From assembly GCA_964522605.1 (NCBI GenBank), contig CAZFWV010000332.1:1-7616 (forward strand): a stretch of 7,616 nucleotides of DNA, given 5' to 3'. The DNA is from CAVZLD01 sp964522605 (lineage in GTDB: Bacteria; Planctomycetota; Planctomycetia; Pirellulales; Pirellulaceae). Shown one piece after another: positions 1 through 5,937 of the stretch. The position numbers and the translations under genes are program-made. Within the stretch, counting starts at the first letter, position 1, and every line of letters starts with the position of its first letter. The notes under the pieces are model-generated. The model was not told the origin of the DNA. It saw only the letters and a list, made by a program, of their open reading frames with translations, and searched no databases.

Positions 1-2
1 GA

Positions 3-86
3 GATGACGTGCAAGGATCGGCACGATTCAGTGTGGGGGGGCAGCCAATCTCCGCCGTCGTCGCAGAGTTGTTAGCCCACAAGTGA
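3..86 (+). CDS. possible C-terminal end of an upstream gene (partial)
   Basis: The frame starting at base 3 is open from the left edge to a TGA at 84-86 and reads as a plausible protein tail ending in ...QPISAVVAELLAHK. It ends 16 bp before the next start codon, and the ribosome binding site of that next gene follows the stop at once. This is the spacing expected of two genes in one operon. Only 27 residues are visible and no family can be recognised. A second frame (base 1, stop at 73-75) is also open, but its translation is rich in Ser/Pro/Cys and looks less natural. The call rests on reading quality and spacing only. Confidence 0.35.
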   Translation, partial: DDVQGSARFSVGGQPISAVVAELLAHK

Positions 87-102
87 GTAAGGAAGGGATT
101 CC

Positions 103-348
103 ATGGCCAGATGCCAGCTGCGCGTGTATTATGGGCCTGATGATTGCACTGCAATCGACTCCAGCCCCTCTCAAAGCCCAGAGCAACGAGTGACGGTGCC
201 CCTGCGTGATATTCTGGGTACTTTGGCCGACGCAGTGAATGGCCGGCGAGGTTGGTTGCACGATTTCGAGGACGATGAAGTATCCATTTCCACCGACCTG
301 TATGAAGTGTTACTGGCCTATCAGCATTATCGCCGTCCGTCGGCGTGA
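103..348 (+). CDS. small conserved-looking protein of unknown function (81 aa)
   Basis: An 81-residue protein of unrecognised function. The start is well supported: a strong purine-rich ribosome binding site (AAGGAAGGG, 89-97) lies about 6 bases before the ATG. The protein has a basic start (MARCQLRVYYG), a probable amphipathic stretch (VPLRDILGTLADAV, about residues 31-44), then a marked acidic patch (HDFEDDEVSIS, about 53-63), and ends in LLAYQHYRRPSA. It has no signal peptide, membrane segment or cysteine cluster, so it is probably a soluble cytosolic protein. The natural amino-acid composition, the good start signal and the strong terminator 35 bp after its stop argue that it is real. It may be the last gene of an operon entering from the left. 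I have an impression of similar short proteins in planctomycete genomes but cannot name a family. Confidence 0.75.
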   Translation: MARCQLRVYYGPDDCTAIDSSPSQSPEQRVTVPLRDILGTLADAVNGRRGWLHDFEDDEVSISTDLYEVLLAYQHYRRPSA

Positions 349-382
349 AACATCGGGGCCAGCCGCGTCTCCATAAATGATG

Positions 383-421
383 CGGCACGCAACTCGAGTG
401 GAGTTGCGTGCCGTTTTTTTT
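383..421 (+). terminator. strong intrinsic (rho-independent) terminator
   Basis: A perfect 13-bp inverted repeat (CGGCACGCAACTC at 383-395 and GAGTTGCGTGCCG at 401-413) encloses a 5-base loop and is followed at once by eight T (414-421). This is the standard architecture of an intrinsic terminator on the + strand, 35 bp after the stop of the 81-aa gene. There is no matching A-tract on the left side, so it should act in one direction only. It also lies in the leader of the following LOG-family gene, ending 18 bp before that gene's ATG, so it could control readthrough into it. Confidence 0.92.
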
Positions 422-428
422 GCGCGCC

Positions 429-433
429 GGGAG
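429..433 (+). promoter_or_regulatory. ribosome binding site that fixes the LOG-family start
   Basis: GGGAG lies 6 bases before the ATG at 440. The in-frame ATGs at 377 and 380 have no comparable upstream site and would put the terminator hairpin and its T-tract inside the coding sequence. This supports 440 as the true start. Confidence 0.7.
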
Positions 434-439
434 ATCTCC

Positions 440-1480
440 ATGAACCACCAACGGGACGCCCGCCAAGAGTCCCTGGATCCGCAGTACGATCGAGAGCGAC
501 AAATCGGCCAATTGGTCGAACGGATCAAGGAGTCCGCGGATAAGTTAGCGCGAGATGGCTCTTCTCGGGGGGACTTGAAGCTGCTCAGCCGCGCCCTTCG
601 CGAGCTGCGATACGGTTTCAAGGTGTTTGGTCCCTACCGACGACGCCGGAAAGTGACGATCTTCGGTTCGGCTCGTACGCCGGAAACGGCTCCCGCCTAT
701 GCCCAGGCGGTCGCCTTCGGGAAGGCGATGGCCGAAAATAAATGGCTGGTCGTGACCGGTGCTGCCAGTGGGATCATGGAAGCCGGTCACCGCGGGGCCG
801 GTCGAGAAAACTCGATGGGACTAAACATCATGTTGCCCTTCGAGCAAGATGCCAATCCAATTATTGCCGGCGATCCGAAACTCGTTTACATGAAGTACTT
901 CTTCACACGGAAGGTGATGTTCGTGAAGGAGTGCCACGCAGTCGTCTGCCTGCCAGGTGGTTTTGGAACACTCGACGAAGCATTGGAAGTTCTGACCCTA
1001 TTGCAGACAGGTAAGCGGGACATGGTCCCGTTGGTCCTGCTCGATGAACCAGGCGGCACGTATTGGCAAGCTTTCCATGAGTTCGTCGTTCGCTACCTGC
1101 TGGGTGGTGGAATGATTTCCCCTCAGGATCTGTCGATCTACCGACTAACCGACAATTGTGATACCGCAGTTCACGAAGTGTTGAACTTCTTTCGTGTTTA
1201 CCACAGCATGCGGTTCGTGAAGCAAAAGCTGGTCCTGCGACTGTCACAACGTCCAACGCCGGAACGGCTGCGAGACATCAACGAAGAATTTCGCGACATC
1301 TTGAGCCAAGGTGACTTCCAGTTGGGTTCCGCACTGCCGGAGGAGCAGGATGAACCGGAACTGGCAGACCTTCCGCGACTGATCTTTCACTTCGATCGCC
1401 GCAGCCACGGGCGACTGCGGCAGCTGATCGATCGGCTCAATGCCGGACCGCCCGAGACCTCGGGTCAGCGATCCCCATAA
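440..1480 (+). CDS. LOG-family protein (TIGR00730-type nucleotide phosphoribohydrolase-like)
   Basis: A 346-residue Rossmann-fold protein of the LOG / 'lysine decarboxylase-like' family. Members hydrolyse the N-glycosidic bond of nucleoside 5'-monophosphates, for example cytokinin ribotides or purine/pyrimidine nucleotides. Visible signatures are VTIFGSAR (72-79, first strand and nucleotide loop), GAASGIMEAG (107-116), the conserved Arg-Lys pair in FFTRKVMF (R157, K158), and the family motif PGGFGTLDE (172-180) with the catalytic Glu at 180. All key residues look intact. It is longer than the ~190-residue short LOG proteins, with a charged helical N-terminal ~70 residues and a ~100-residue C-terminal extension that contains a Glu/Asp-rich segment (about 300-310). 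The start at 440 is chosen over 377 because of the RBS at 429-433 and the terminator at 383-421. It is probably cytosolic. The exact substrate cannot be read from sequence. The older label 'lysine decarboxylase' would be misleading. Confidence 0.9.
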   Translation: MNHQRDARQESLDPQYDRERQIGQLVERIKESADKLARDGSSRGDLKLLSRALRELRYGFKVFGPYRRRRKVTIFGSARTPETAPAYAQAVAFGKAMAENKWLVVTGAASGIMEAGHRGAGRENSMGLNIMLPFEQDANPIIAGDPKLVYMKYFFTRKVMFVKECHAVVCLPGGFGTLDEALEVLTLLQTGKRDMVPLVLLDEPGGTYWQAFHEFVVRYLLGGGMISPQDLSIYRLTDNCDTAVHEVLNFFRVYHSMRFVKQKLVLRLSQRPTPERLRDINEEFRDILSQGDFQLGSALPEEQDEPELADLPRLIFHFDRRSHGRLRQLIDRLNAGPPETSGQRSP

Positions 1481-1923
1481 GCCTCCCGCTCAAACGGATT
1501 GTCGCGGTACGCGTCGCGCCCTTGGCACCAGAGGACGAGGCAGCACCCCAGGTACGCAGGTCCTAGAAGCGGTCCCCATCGTTCATACTGTCGCACATGG
1601 ATTCGCTCATGGTCCCGCGTGGCATCCAGTGCCGCGAGACTGCGCCCGACCACGGACTGTCCCAGGGTCATCGCTTGGACGTTGTGCAGCGGCAAGCGAT
1701 TTAGCGCCCAGACCAACCAGCCTCCGTAGAACTCCCACACCCCGTCAATCCGTTGCGCGCCGCCCCCGCTGACAACGGCGGGCAGACCGAGGGCGATTCC
1801 CAGCAGCGTGTAGGGTCCTGCCCAGAGGGCCCGAAGCAGTCGGAGCCAGAGTGGGTCACGTCGGCTCCCGCGTGCAGGGGACTTCGCGGATCGCGATCGG
1901 CTGTCGTTCACCGGCCCATTCAC
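1465..1923 (-). CDS. small membrane-associated protein with HExxH motif, unknown function
   Basis: A protein of about 152 residues encoded just after the hemD-hemE fusion gene. The proposed GTG start (1923-1921) overlaps the upstream TGA (1922-1920), suggesting translational coupling. A second GTG at 1911-1909 would give 148 residues, and neither has a clear ribosome binding site. A hydrophobic segment (about residues 27-52, containing GPYTLLGIALGLPAVV) is a likely membrane anchor, and a second one (about 119-133, YLGCCLVLWC) is possible. Between them is DHERIHVRQYERWGP, which contains a true HExxH (about 105-109), and the protein ends NPFEREAYGDR with Glu residues (about 145 and 147) that could supply a third metal ligand. 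This pattern resembles a minimal zinc-metallopeptidase core, but no known peptidase family was recognised. The open frame continues upstream to an ATG at 2142, but that part overlaps hemE and reads as low-complexity Arg/Gly/Ser sequence. Its 3' end overlaps the convergent LOG gene by 16 bp. Confidence 0.75.
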   Translation of the reverse strand: MNGPVNDSRSRSAKSPARGSRRDPLWLRLLRALWAGPYTLLGIALGLPAVVSGGGAQRIDGVWEFYGGWLVWALNRLPLHNVQAMTLGQSVVGRSLAALDATRDHERIHVRQYERWGPLLGPAYLGCCLVLWCQGRDAYRDNPFEREAYGDR

Positions 1924-3848
1924 CGCTGACTGAGTTCGTGCACCATTTCCACCAGCGCGATCACGTTTTGCACCGGGGTCTCCTTCAGGATCCCATGGCC
2001 CAGGTTGAAGATATGACCGGGCCGGCCGGCCGCCTGCTGCAAGATTTGACGTGTTCGACGTTCGATTTCCTCGCGATCCGCCAACAGGATCCCCGGATCC
2101 AGGTTGCCTTGAACGGCGCGATCGTCGCCGATGACCCGCCAAGCTTCATCCAACTCGATCCGCCAATCGACGCCGATGACCGAAGCACCACCTTCGACCA
2201 GCAGCGGCAGCTGTTGCGGATTTCCGGTCGCGAAGCTGATTACGGGAACACCCGGCAGGATTCCCGAGATGATCTGCTGGACATAGGGCAAGACGAACCG
2301 ACGATAATCGCTGGGACTCAGGCAGCCACTCCACGAGTCAAACAGCTGAACGCACTGAGCACCTGCGGCGATTTGCGAATTCAGGTAGTTGGTCACCGCC
2401 CGCGCCATCCGCTGCATCAATTCTCGCCACGCGCCCGAGTCACGATACATGAGCGTTTTCGTGTGAATATAGTTCCGACTCGACCCACCTTCGATCACGT
2501 AGCTGGCGAGTGTGAACGGCGCACCGGCGAACCCGATAACGGGAATGTGCTCGGGCAAGTCGGCTCGGGTCTGCCGCACGGTCTGCATCACGAAATCGAG
2601 AGAATCAATCTGATCGAGTTCCAGGACTCGATCCACGTCGGCTGCCTCTCGGACCGGGTTGTGGATCACGGGTCCATCACCCGCCACGTATTCCAACTCC
2701 AGGCCCATCGGCTCAAGAATCGGCAGCAGGTCCGAGAAAATGATCGCCGCATCGACTCCCAGGCGTTGCACGGCGGTAACCATCACTTCCGAGCACAGTT
2801 GCGGATTCTTGCACAGATCCAGAAAGCTGGTTTGGGCACGGACCTGGCGATATTCCTCCATGTAACGCCCGGCTTGGCGCATCAACCAGACGGGCGTCAC
2901 ATCCGTCGGTTCTCGACGGCAGGCTTTCATAAAGCGGCTGTCATACCATGCGGGACGCGCCTCACCGTCCTCGCTGCCGGTCATCTGCAGCGTCGCGTGA
3001 ATCTGTCGCTTCCGTGACAACAATATGGCACTCTGTTCGGCGGCTTCCGCCACCAGGTGTCCCAGCTTGGGATGTTTCGGTTCCAGGTCGACGGGCAGCC
3101 CCGCCTGACGCAGCATTTCGCTCGTCGTGGGGCCGATCGATGCAATCACCGCTTGGTGCAAGCCGCCCAACACGTCTTCCCTCAGGTCCAGCTCGTCGGC
3201 GATCCGCAGTACGTTCGTGACTTGATGCGCGGAAGTGAACAGAACAACCTGCAGCTCCCGCTGCGCGAGTCGTCGCACATTCTCTCGCAGGGGACCGCAG
3301 TCCGCCGGAAGGTCCCACCGGTAAACATGCAGGTTCAGGACCTGAGCACCCCGGGCCTCTAACCCTGCCACCAAGCTGGGATTGGGCAGGCCGTACTCCT
3401 GGAGTGCAACCTGTTGGTTCGCCAGGGAAACATGCTGATCCAGCGTCGCGAGCAACTCGCGCCAGGTATTGGGTTCCGGTACGACCCAAGTCGGCTGCAG
3501 CCCAACCTCTCGCAGCGCTTGCACGGGCTTCGGACCCCGTGCGACGATCTTGACGTCCGCCAACGAGTCGAGAAACCGCTGACGATCGACTTGGCGTTCC
3601 GCCAGCGTCAAGAGGTGTTGGAACCCGACCCCCGTCATGAAGATCACGAGGTCCACCTGCCCCGTGACCAGCTCATGGACAAACCGAATCAACTCGGGAC
3701 TCGAAGGCTCAGGAACCTCTCGCATCGAGGGGCTGACATGCGCAACCCCGCCGAAACGTTCGATCATGCGTACCGTATCGGCCGCGCGACGGCTCTCGAA
3801 TGCCCCGACCGGCACCCCCGCGAAATTGTTTGGCTGCGTTGAACTCAT
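1920..3848 (-). CDS. hemE: fused uroporphyrinogen-III synthase / uroporphyrinogen decarboxylase (HemD-HemE)
   Basis: A 642-residue cytosolic tetrapyrrole-synthesis protein with two enzymes in one uninterrupted frame. Residues ~10-275 look like a HemD domain, which closes hydroxymethylbilane to uroporphyrinogen III: an MTGVGF loop (71-76), LHVYRW with the conserved Tyr (Y176), LFTSAHQV (203-210), IGPTTSEMLRQAGL (238-251) and KHPKLGHLV (258-266). After a short linker (~280-302), residues ~303-642 are a full-length HemE, which decarboxylates uroporphyrinogen III to coproporphyrinogen III: RRE then WLMRQAGRYM (321-330), FSDLLP with the catalytic Asp (D373), GFAGAPFTLASY (439-450), FDSWSG (503-508) and FNLGHGI with the conserved His (H618). 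HemE is certain. HemD is less conserved as a family, so that half is slightly less sure. The start has AGGA at 3859-3856, 7 bases upstream. The downstream HExxH gene overlaps its stop. An independent HemE start at M289 is possible but has no visible ribosome binding site. Confidence 0.93.
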   Translation of the reverse strand: MSSTQPNNFAGVPVGAFESRRAADTVRMIERFGGVAHVSPSMREVPEPSSPELIRFVHELVTGQVDLVIFMTGVGFQHLLTLAERQVDRQRFLDSLADVKIVARGPKPVQALREVGLQPTWVVPEPNTWRELLATLDQHVSLANQQVALQEYGLPNPSLVAGLEARGAQVLNLHVYRWDLPADCGPLRENVRRLAQRELQVVLFTSAHQVTNVLRIADELDLREDVLGGLHQAVIASIGPTTSEMLRQAGLPVDLEPKHPKLGHLVAEAAEQSAILLSRKRQIHATLQMTGSEDGEARPAWYDSRFMKACRREPTDVTPVWLMRQAGRYMEEYRQVRAQTSFLDLCKNPQLCSEVMVTAVQRLGVDAAIIFSDLLPILEPMGLELEYVAGDGPVIHNPVREAADVDRVLELDQIDSLDFVMQTVRQTRADLPEHIPVIGFAGAPFTLASYVIEGGSSRNYIHTKTLMYRDSGAWRELMQRMARAVTNYLNSQIAAGAQCVQLFDSWSGCLSPSDYRRFVLPYVQQIISGILPGVPVISFATGNPQQLPLLVEGGASVIGVDWRIELDEAWRVIGDDRAVQGNLDPGILLADREEIERRTRQILQQAAGRPGHIFNLGHGILKETPVQNVIALVEMVHELSQR

Positions 3849-3855
3849 GTCGTCA

Positions 3856-3859
3856 TCCT
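3856..3859 (-). promoter_or_regulatory. ribosome binding site of the hemD-hemE gene
   Basis: On the - strand AGGA lies 7 bases before the ATG at 3848-3846. It supports the start of the HemD half and therefore translation of the complete two-domain protein. Confidence 0.6.
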
Positions 3860-4050
3860 AGCGGAGCACGCGTAGCCCCGGAAGTGGCTGTTTGGTGGCC
3901 TGCGGGAGCCCCACAATACAAGTGGTTTCAAAACCGTTACGGACCGAGTTTGTGAGCCGACGGCGCTAGCCGCGGGCCACGATTTGCCGAGTCGCATGGA
4001 GAATTGGCCCGAGGCCAGCGCCCTTCGGCTCAGGTTTTGCAACTGGTTCT

Positions 4051-4089
4051 AGCGTTCCCATCCCCCGTCCGCGACAATCAGGGAACGCT
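4051..4089. repeat. 9-bp perfect inverted repeat in the leader of the ThuA/TIM gene
   Basis: AGCGTTCCC at 4051-4059 is matched by its exact reverse complement GGGAACGCT at 4081-4089, separated by 21 bases, and it ends 30 bp before the probable start codon. There is no T-tract after it, so it is not an intrinsic terminator. It could be a two-half-site operator for a dimeric regulator (half-site centres about 30 bp apart) or an mRNA leader hairpin. Which of these applies cannot be told from one copy. Confidence 0.5.
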
Positions 4090-4107
4090 CGCCACCCCGC
4101 CATGGAA

Positions 4108-4113
4108 AAGGAA
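4108..4113 (+). promoter_or_regulatory. ribosome binding site that favours the ATG at 4120
   Basis: AAGGAA lies 6 bases before the ATG at 4120. The earlier in-frame ATG at 4102 would place this element inside the coding region and has no such site before it. The 4120 start also gives a cleaner signal peptide, beginning MRRF. Confidence 0.7.
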
Positions 4114-4119
4114 CCTGCG

Positions 4120-5937
4120 ATGAGACGTTTCCCACCGGATGTGCTTCGGTTCTCCATTCAGGCACTTGTCACCTGCTCCGCCATCGGAATCGCTGGCTTG
4201 CCTCAGGCAGCCGGCCAACGGCGGGGAGGACCGCGACTCCCAGTAGTGCCCCTTCTGGCATTGGCCCCAGCCGAGGCGACGGAGAACCCGGGTGCCGCTG
4301 CACAGCCCACCGAGGAGGTCCGGGCGCAAATCGAAGCAGCGATCCCTGAGAAGGCCCCTGTGACCGCGGCGCGCCCCAGGCGACTGCTCATCTACGACGT
4401 CAATGTTGGCTATCCCGGGCATCCGTCCCGCTTCGTGGCCAACTGGGCCTTCCAGCGGATGGGCGAAAAGACGGGCGCGTTCGAAGCTGTCGTGTCGCGC
4501 GATCCCGAGATTTTTCGTCCCGAGAACCTGCGCCAATTTGATGCAGTGCTGTTGAACAACACAGTGGGCAATCTGTTTGAAGATCCCGCGCTGCGACAGT
4601 CACTGGCCGAGTTCGTGTATGCCGGAGGTGGATTGCTGGGCATCCATGGAACGACCGTTGCGTTCACGCGGTGGACGGATGGCGCTCAGGATGACTGGCC
4701 CGAATTCGGCCGGATGCTCGGTGCGCGCGGCGCAGCACATCGGGAATCCGACGAGCGGGTGATGGTGAAACTCGATTCGCCGGATCACCCGCTGAATCGT
4801 CCGTTTCCGGGTCAGGGCTTCGAGTATCGCGACGAGTTCTTCCGCGTTCACGATCCCTATTCGCGCGATCGACTACGGGTGTTGTTCAGCATCGATACGC
4901 AGCAGACCGACCTCGATCGGGACGGTCGAACACCCGAGCGAGCCGATCAGGATTACGCTCTCTCCTGGGTTCGCAGTTACGGCCGCGGAAGGGTTTGCTA
5001 TTGTACGATCGGCCACCATCCACGCGTCTTTTGGGATCCGTTGATGCTGCAATTCTACTTGCATGCCTCGCAGTTCGTGCTGGGCGATTTGGCGGCTCCC
5101 ACCACGCCCAGCAACCGGCTCTCGCCCGCCGTGCTCCGTCAGGAAGCGTGGGGATGGAAGTTGGGAATTACCGCCTACACCTTTCACAAGTACACGATGT
5201 TCGAGACGATCGACAAGACGGCCGCTCTCGGACTGTCCTACTTGGGAGCGCTCAATTTCCAGACGGTGAGTGCGGAGCTGAACAAGCCGTTCAACTGTGA
5301 CCTGACCGATGCAGAATTGCAGCGAGTGCGCACGAAACTGGATTCCGCGGGAGTCCGTCTGATTACCTGTTTCTATGATCGGATTCCGGGTGACGAGGCG
5401 GGATGTCGCCGCGTATTTGAATTTGCTCGCAAAATGGGCATCCAGACGCTGATTTCGGAGCCGCCTCGGGAAGCACTCGATACGATCGAGAGATTTTGCG
5501 ACGAGTATGACATTCAGTTGGCAATCCACAATCACGATCAAGCAGCATCCCCGGATTATTGGTCGCCGGAAGCCGTGCTCCGCGTCTGCCAGAATCGCAG
5601 TCGCCGCGTTGGAGCCTGCCCGGATTTGGGCTATTGGATCCGTTCCGGGATTGACCCCGTCGAGGGGATCCGCGCGCTCGGCGACCGATTGATCACGCTG
5701 CAGATGCACGATCTGCACGAAGCCAGCGCGGACGGGCATGATGTTCCCTGGGGCACGGGCGAGGGACGCGTCGAAGCGGTCCTTGCCGAGATCCATCGTC
5801 AGGGTCTTGCGCCTGCCCTTTTTGGTTTGGAGTATTCTTACGACTGGCTGGATTCCTTGCCGGAGATCGCCGCCAGTGCGAAGTTTTTCCACGAAGCAAC
5901 GTTGCGACTACCGGACTCGCTCACGAGTTCGCCATGA
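4120..5937 (+). CDS. exported ThuA-like domain fused to a xylose-isomerase-like TIM barrel
   Basis: A 605-residue two-domain protein, probably secreted or periplasmic. Residues 1-~33 form a signal peptide (MRRF..., hydrophobic core LVTCSAIGIAGL, likely cleavage near QAAG-Q), followed by a Pro/Ala-rich linker to ~85. Residues ~86-322 form a ThuA-like, class I glutamine-amidotransferase-like domain: RRLLIYDV, LLNNTVGNLF, YAGGGLLGIHGTT, and the late GRGRVCYCTIGHHPRVFWDP. Residues ~345-600 form a sugar-phosphate isomerase/epimerase (AP endonuclease 2-like) TIM barrel with plausible metal ligands: E447 (ISEPP), H470/H472 (IHNHD), D502 (CPDLG), H530 (QMHD) and E571 (FGLEY). ThuA of rhizobia works in trehalose use through 3-keto-sugars, and TIM barrels of this type isomerise, epimerise or cleave sugars, so an extracytoplasmic sugar-converting role is inferred. 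The substrate is unknown. The stop overlaps the sulfatase start (ATGA), so the two are probably translated together. An upstream ATG (4102) would add six residues. Confidence 0.88.
   Translation: MRRFPPDVLRFSIQALVTCSAIGIAGLPQAAGQRRGGPRLPVVPLLALAPAEATENPGAAAQPTEEVRAQIEAAIPEKAPVTAARPRRLLIYDVNVGYPGHPSRFVANWAFQRMGEKTGAFEAVVSRDPEIFRPENLRQFDAVLLNNTVGNLFEDPALRQSLAEFVYAGGGLLGIHGTTVAFTRWTDGAQDDWPEFGRMLGARGAAHRESDERVMVKLDSPDHPLNRPFPGQGFEYRDEFFRVHDPYSRDRLRVLFSIDTQQTDLDRDGRTPERADQDYALSWVRSYGRGRVCYCTIGHHPRVFWDPLMLQFYLHASQFVLGDLAAPTTPSNRLSPAVLRQEAWGWKLGITAYTFHKYTMFETIDKTAALGLSYLGALNFQTVSAELNKPFNCDLTDAELQRVRTKLDSAGVRLITCFYDRIPGDEAGCRRVFEFARKMGIQTLISEPPREALDTIERFCDEYDIQLAIHNHDQAASPDYWSPEAVLRVCQNRSRRVGACPDLGYWIRSGIDPVEGIRALGDRLITLQMHDLHEASADGHDVPWGTGEGRVEAVLAEIHRQGLAPALFGLEYSYDWLDSLPEIAASAKFFHEATLRLPDSLTSSP

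Larger units (their letters stand above)
3849..4119. promoter_or_regulatory. divergent intergenic region between hemD-hemE and the ThuA/sulfatase operon
   Basis: A 271-bp region between two divergently transcribed units, so it should hold promoters for both. No convincing sigma-70 -35/-10 pair could be assigned by eye on either strand. It contains a near-perfect 12-bp palindrome, GGTTTCAAAACC (3924-3935), and a perfect 9-bp inverted repeat (4051-4089, listed separately). No gene is supported inside it. The short open frames there are in-frame extensions or antisense noise. Confidence 0.55.

Noticed and set aside
28..261. 77-codon - strand open frame over the left edge
   Set aside because: It is antisense to the 81-aa gene, ends in a run of arginines, and has no support.
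1924..2142. 73-codon N-terminal extension of the HExxH gene to ATG 2142
   Set aside because: It overlaps the conserved 3' part of hemE in another frame and reads as Arg/Gly/Ser-rich noise. A GTG start overlapping the hemE stop is more plausible.
1851..3017. 388-codon open frame on the + strand antisense to hemE
   Set aside because: It lies wholly opposite well-recognised hemE and the start of the HExxH gene. Its His/Gln/Arg-rich translation with no family motif is typical of antisense frames in GC-rich DNA.
2962..3489. 175-codon frame on the - strand inside the HemD half
   Set aside because: It overlaps the HemD frame on the same strand, is rich in Gly/Arg/Pro/Ala, and has no motif. The HemD frame has clear family signatures.
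4037..4078. TTGCAA (4037-4042) and GACAAT (4073-4078) as a sigma-70 promoter
   Set aside because: The spacing is 30 bp instead of about 17, so they cannot form one standard promoter.
4873..5892. 339-codon open frame on the - strand antisense to the ThuA/TIM gene
   Set aside because: It is the shadow of the strongly supported TIM-barrel domain. There is no recognisable motif and no ribosome binding site.
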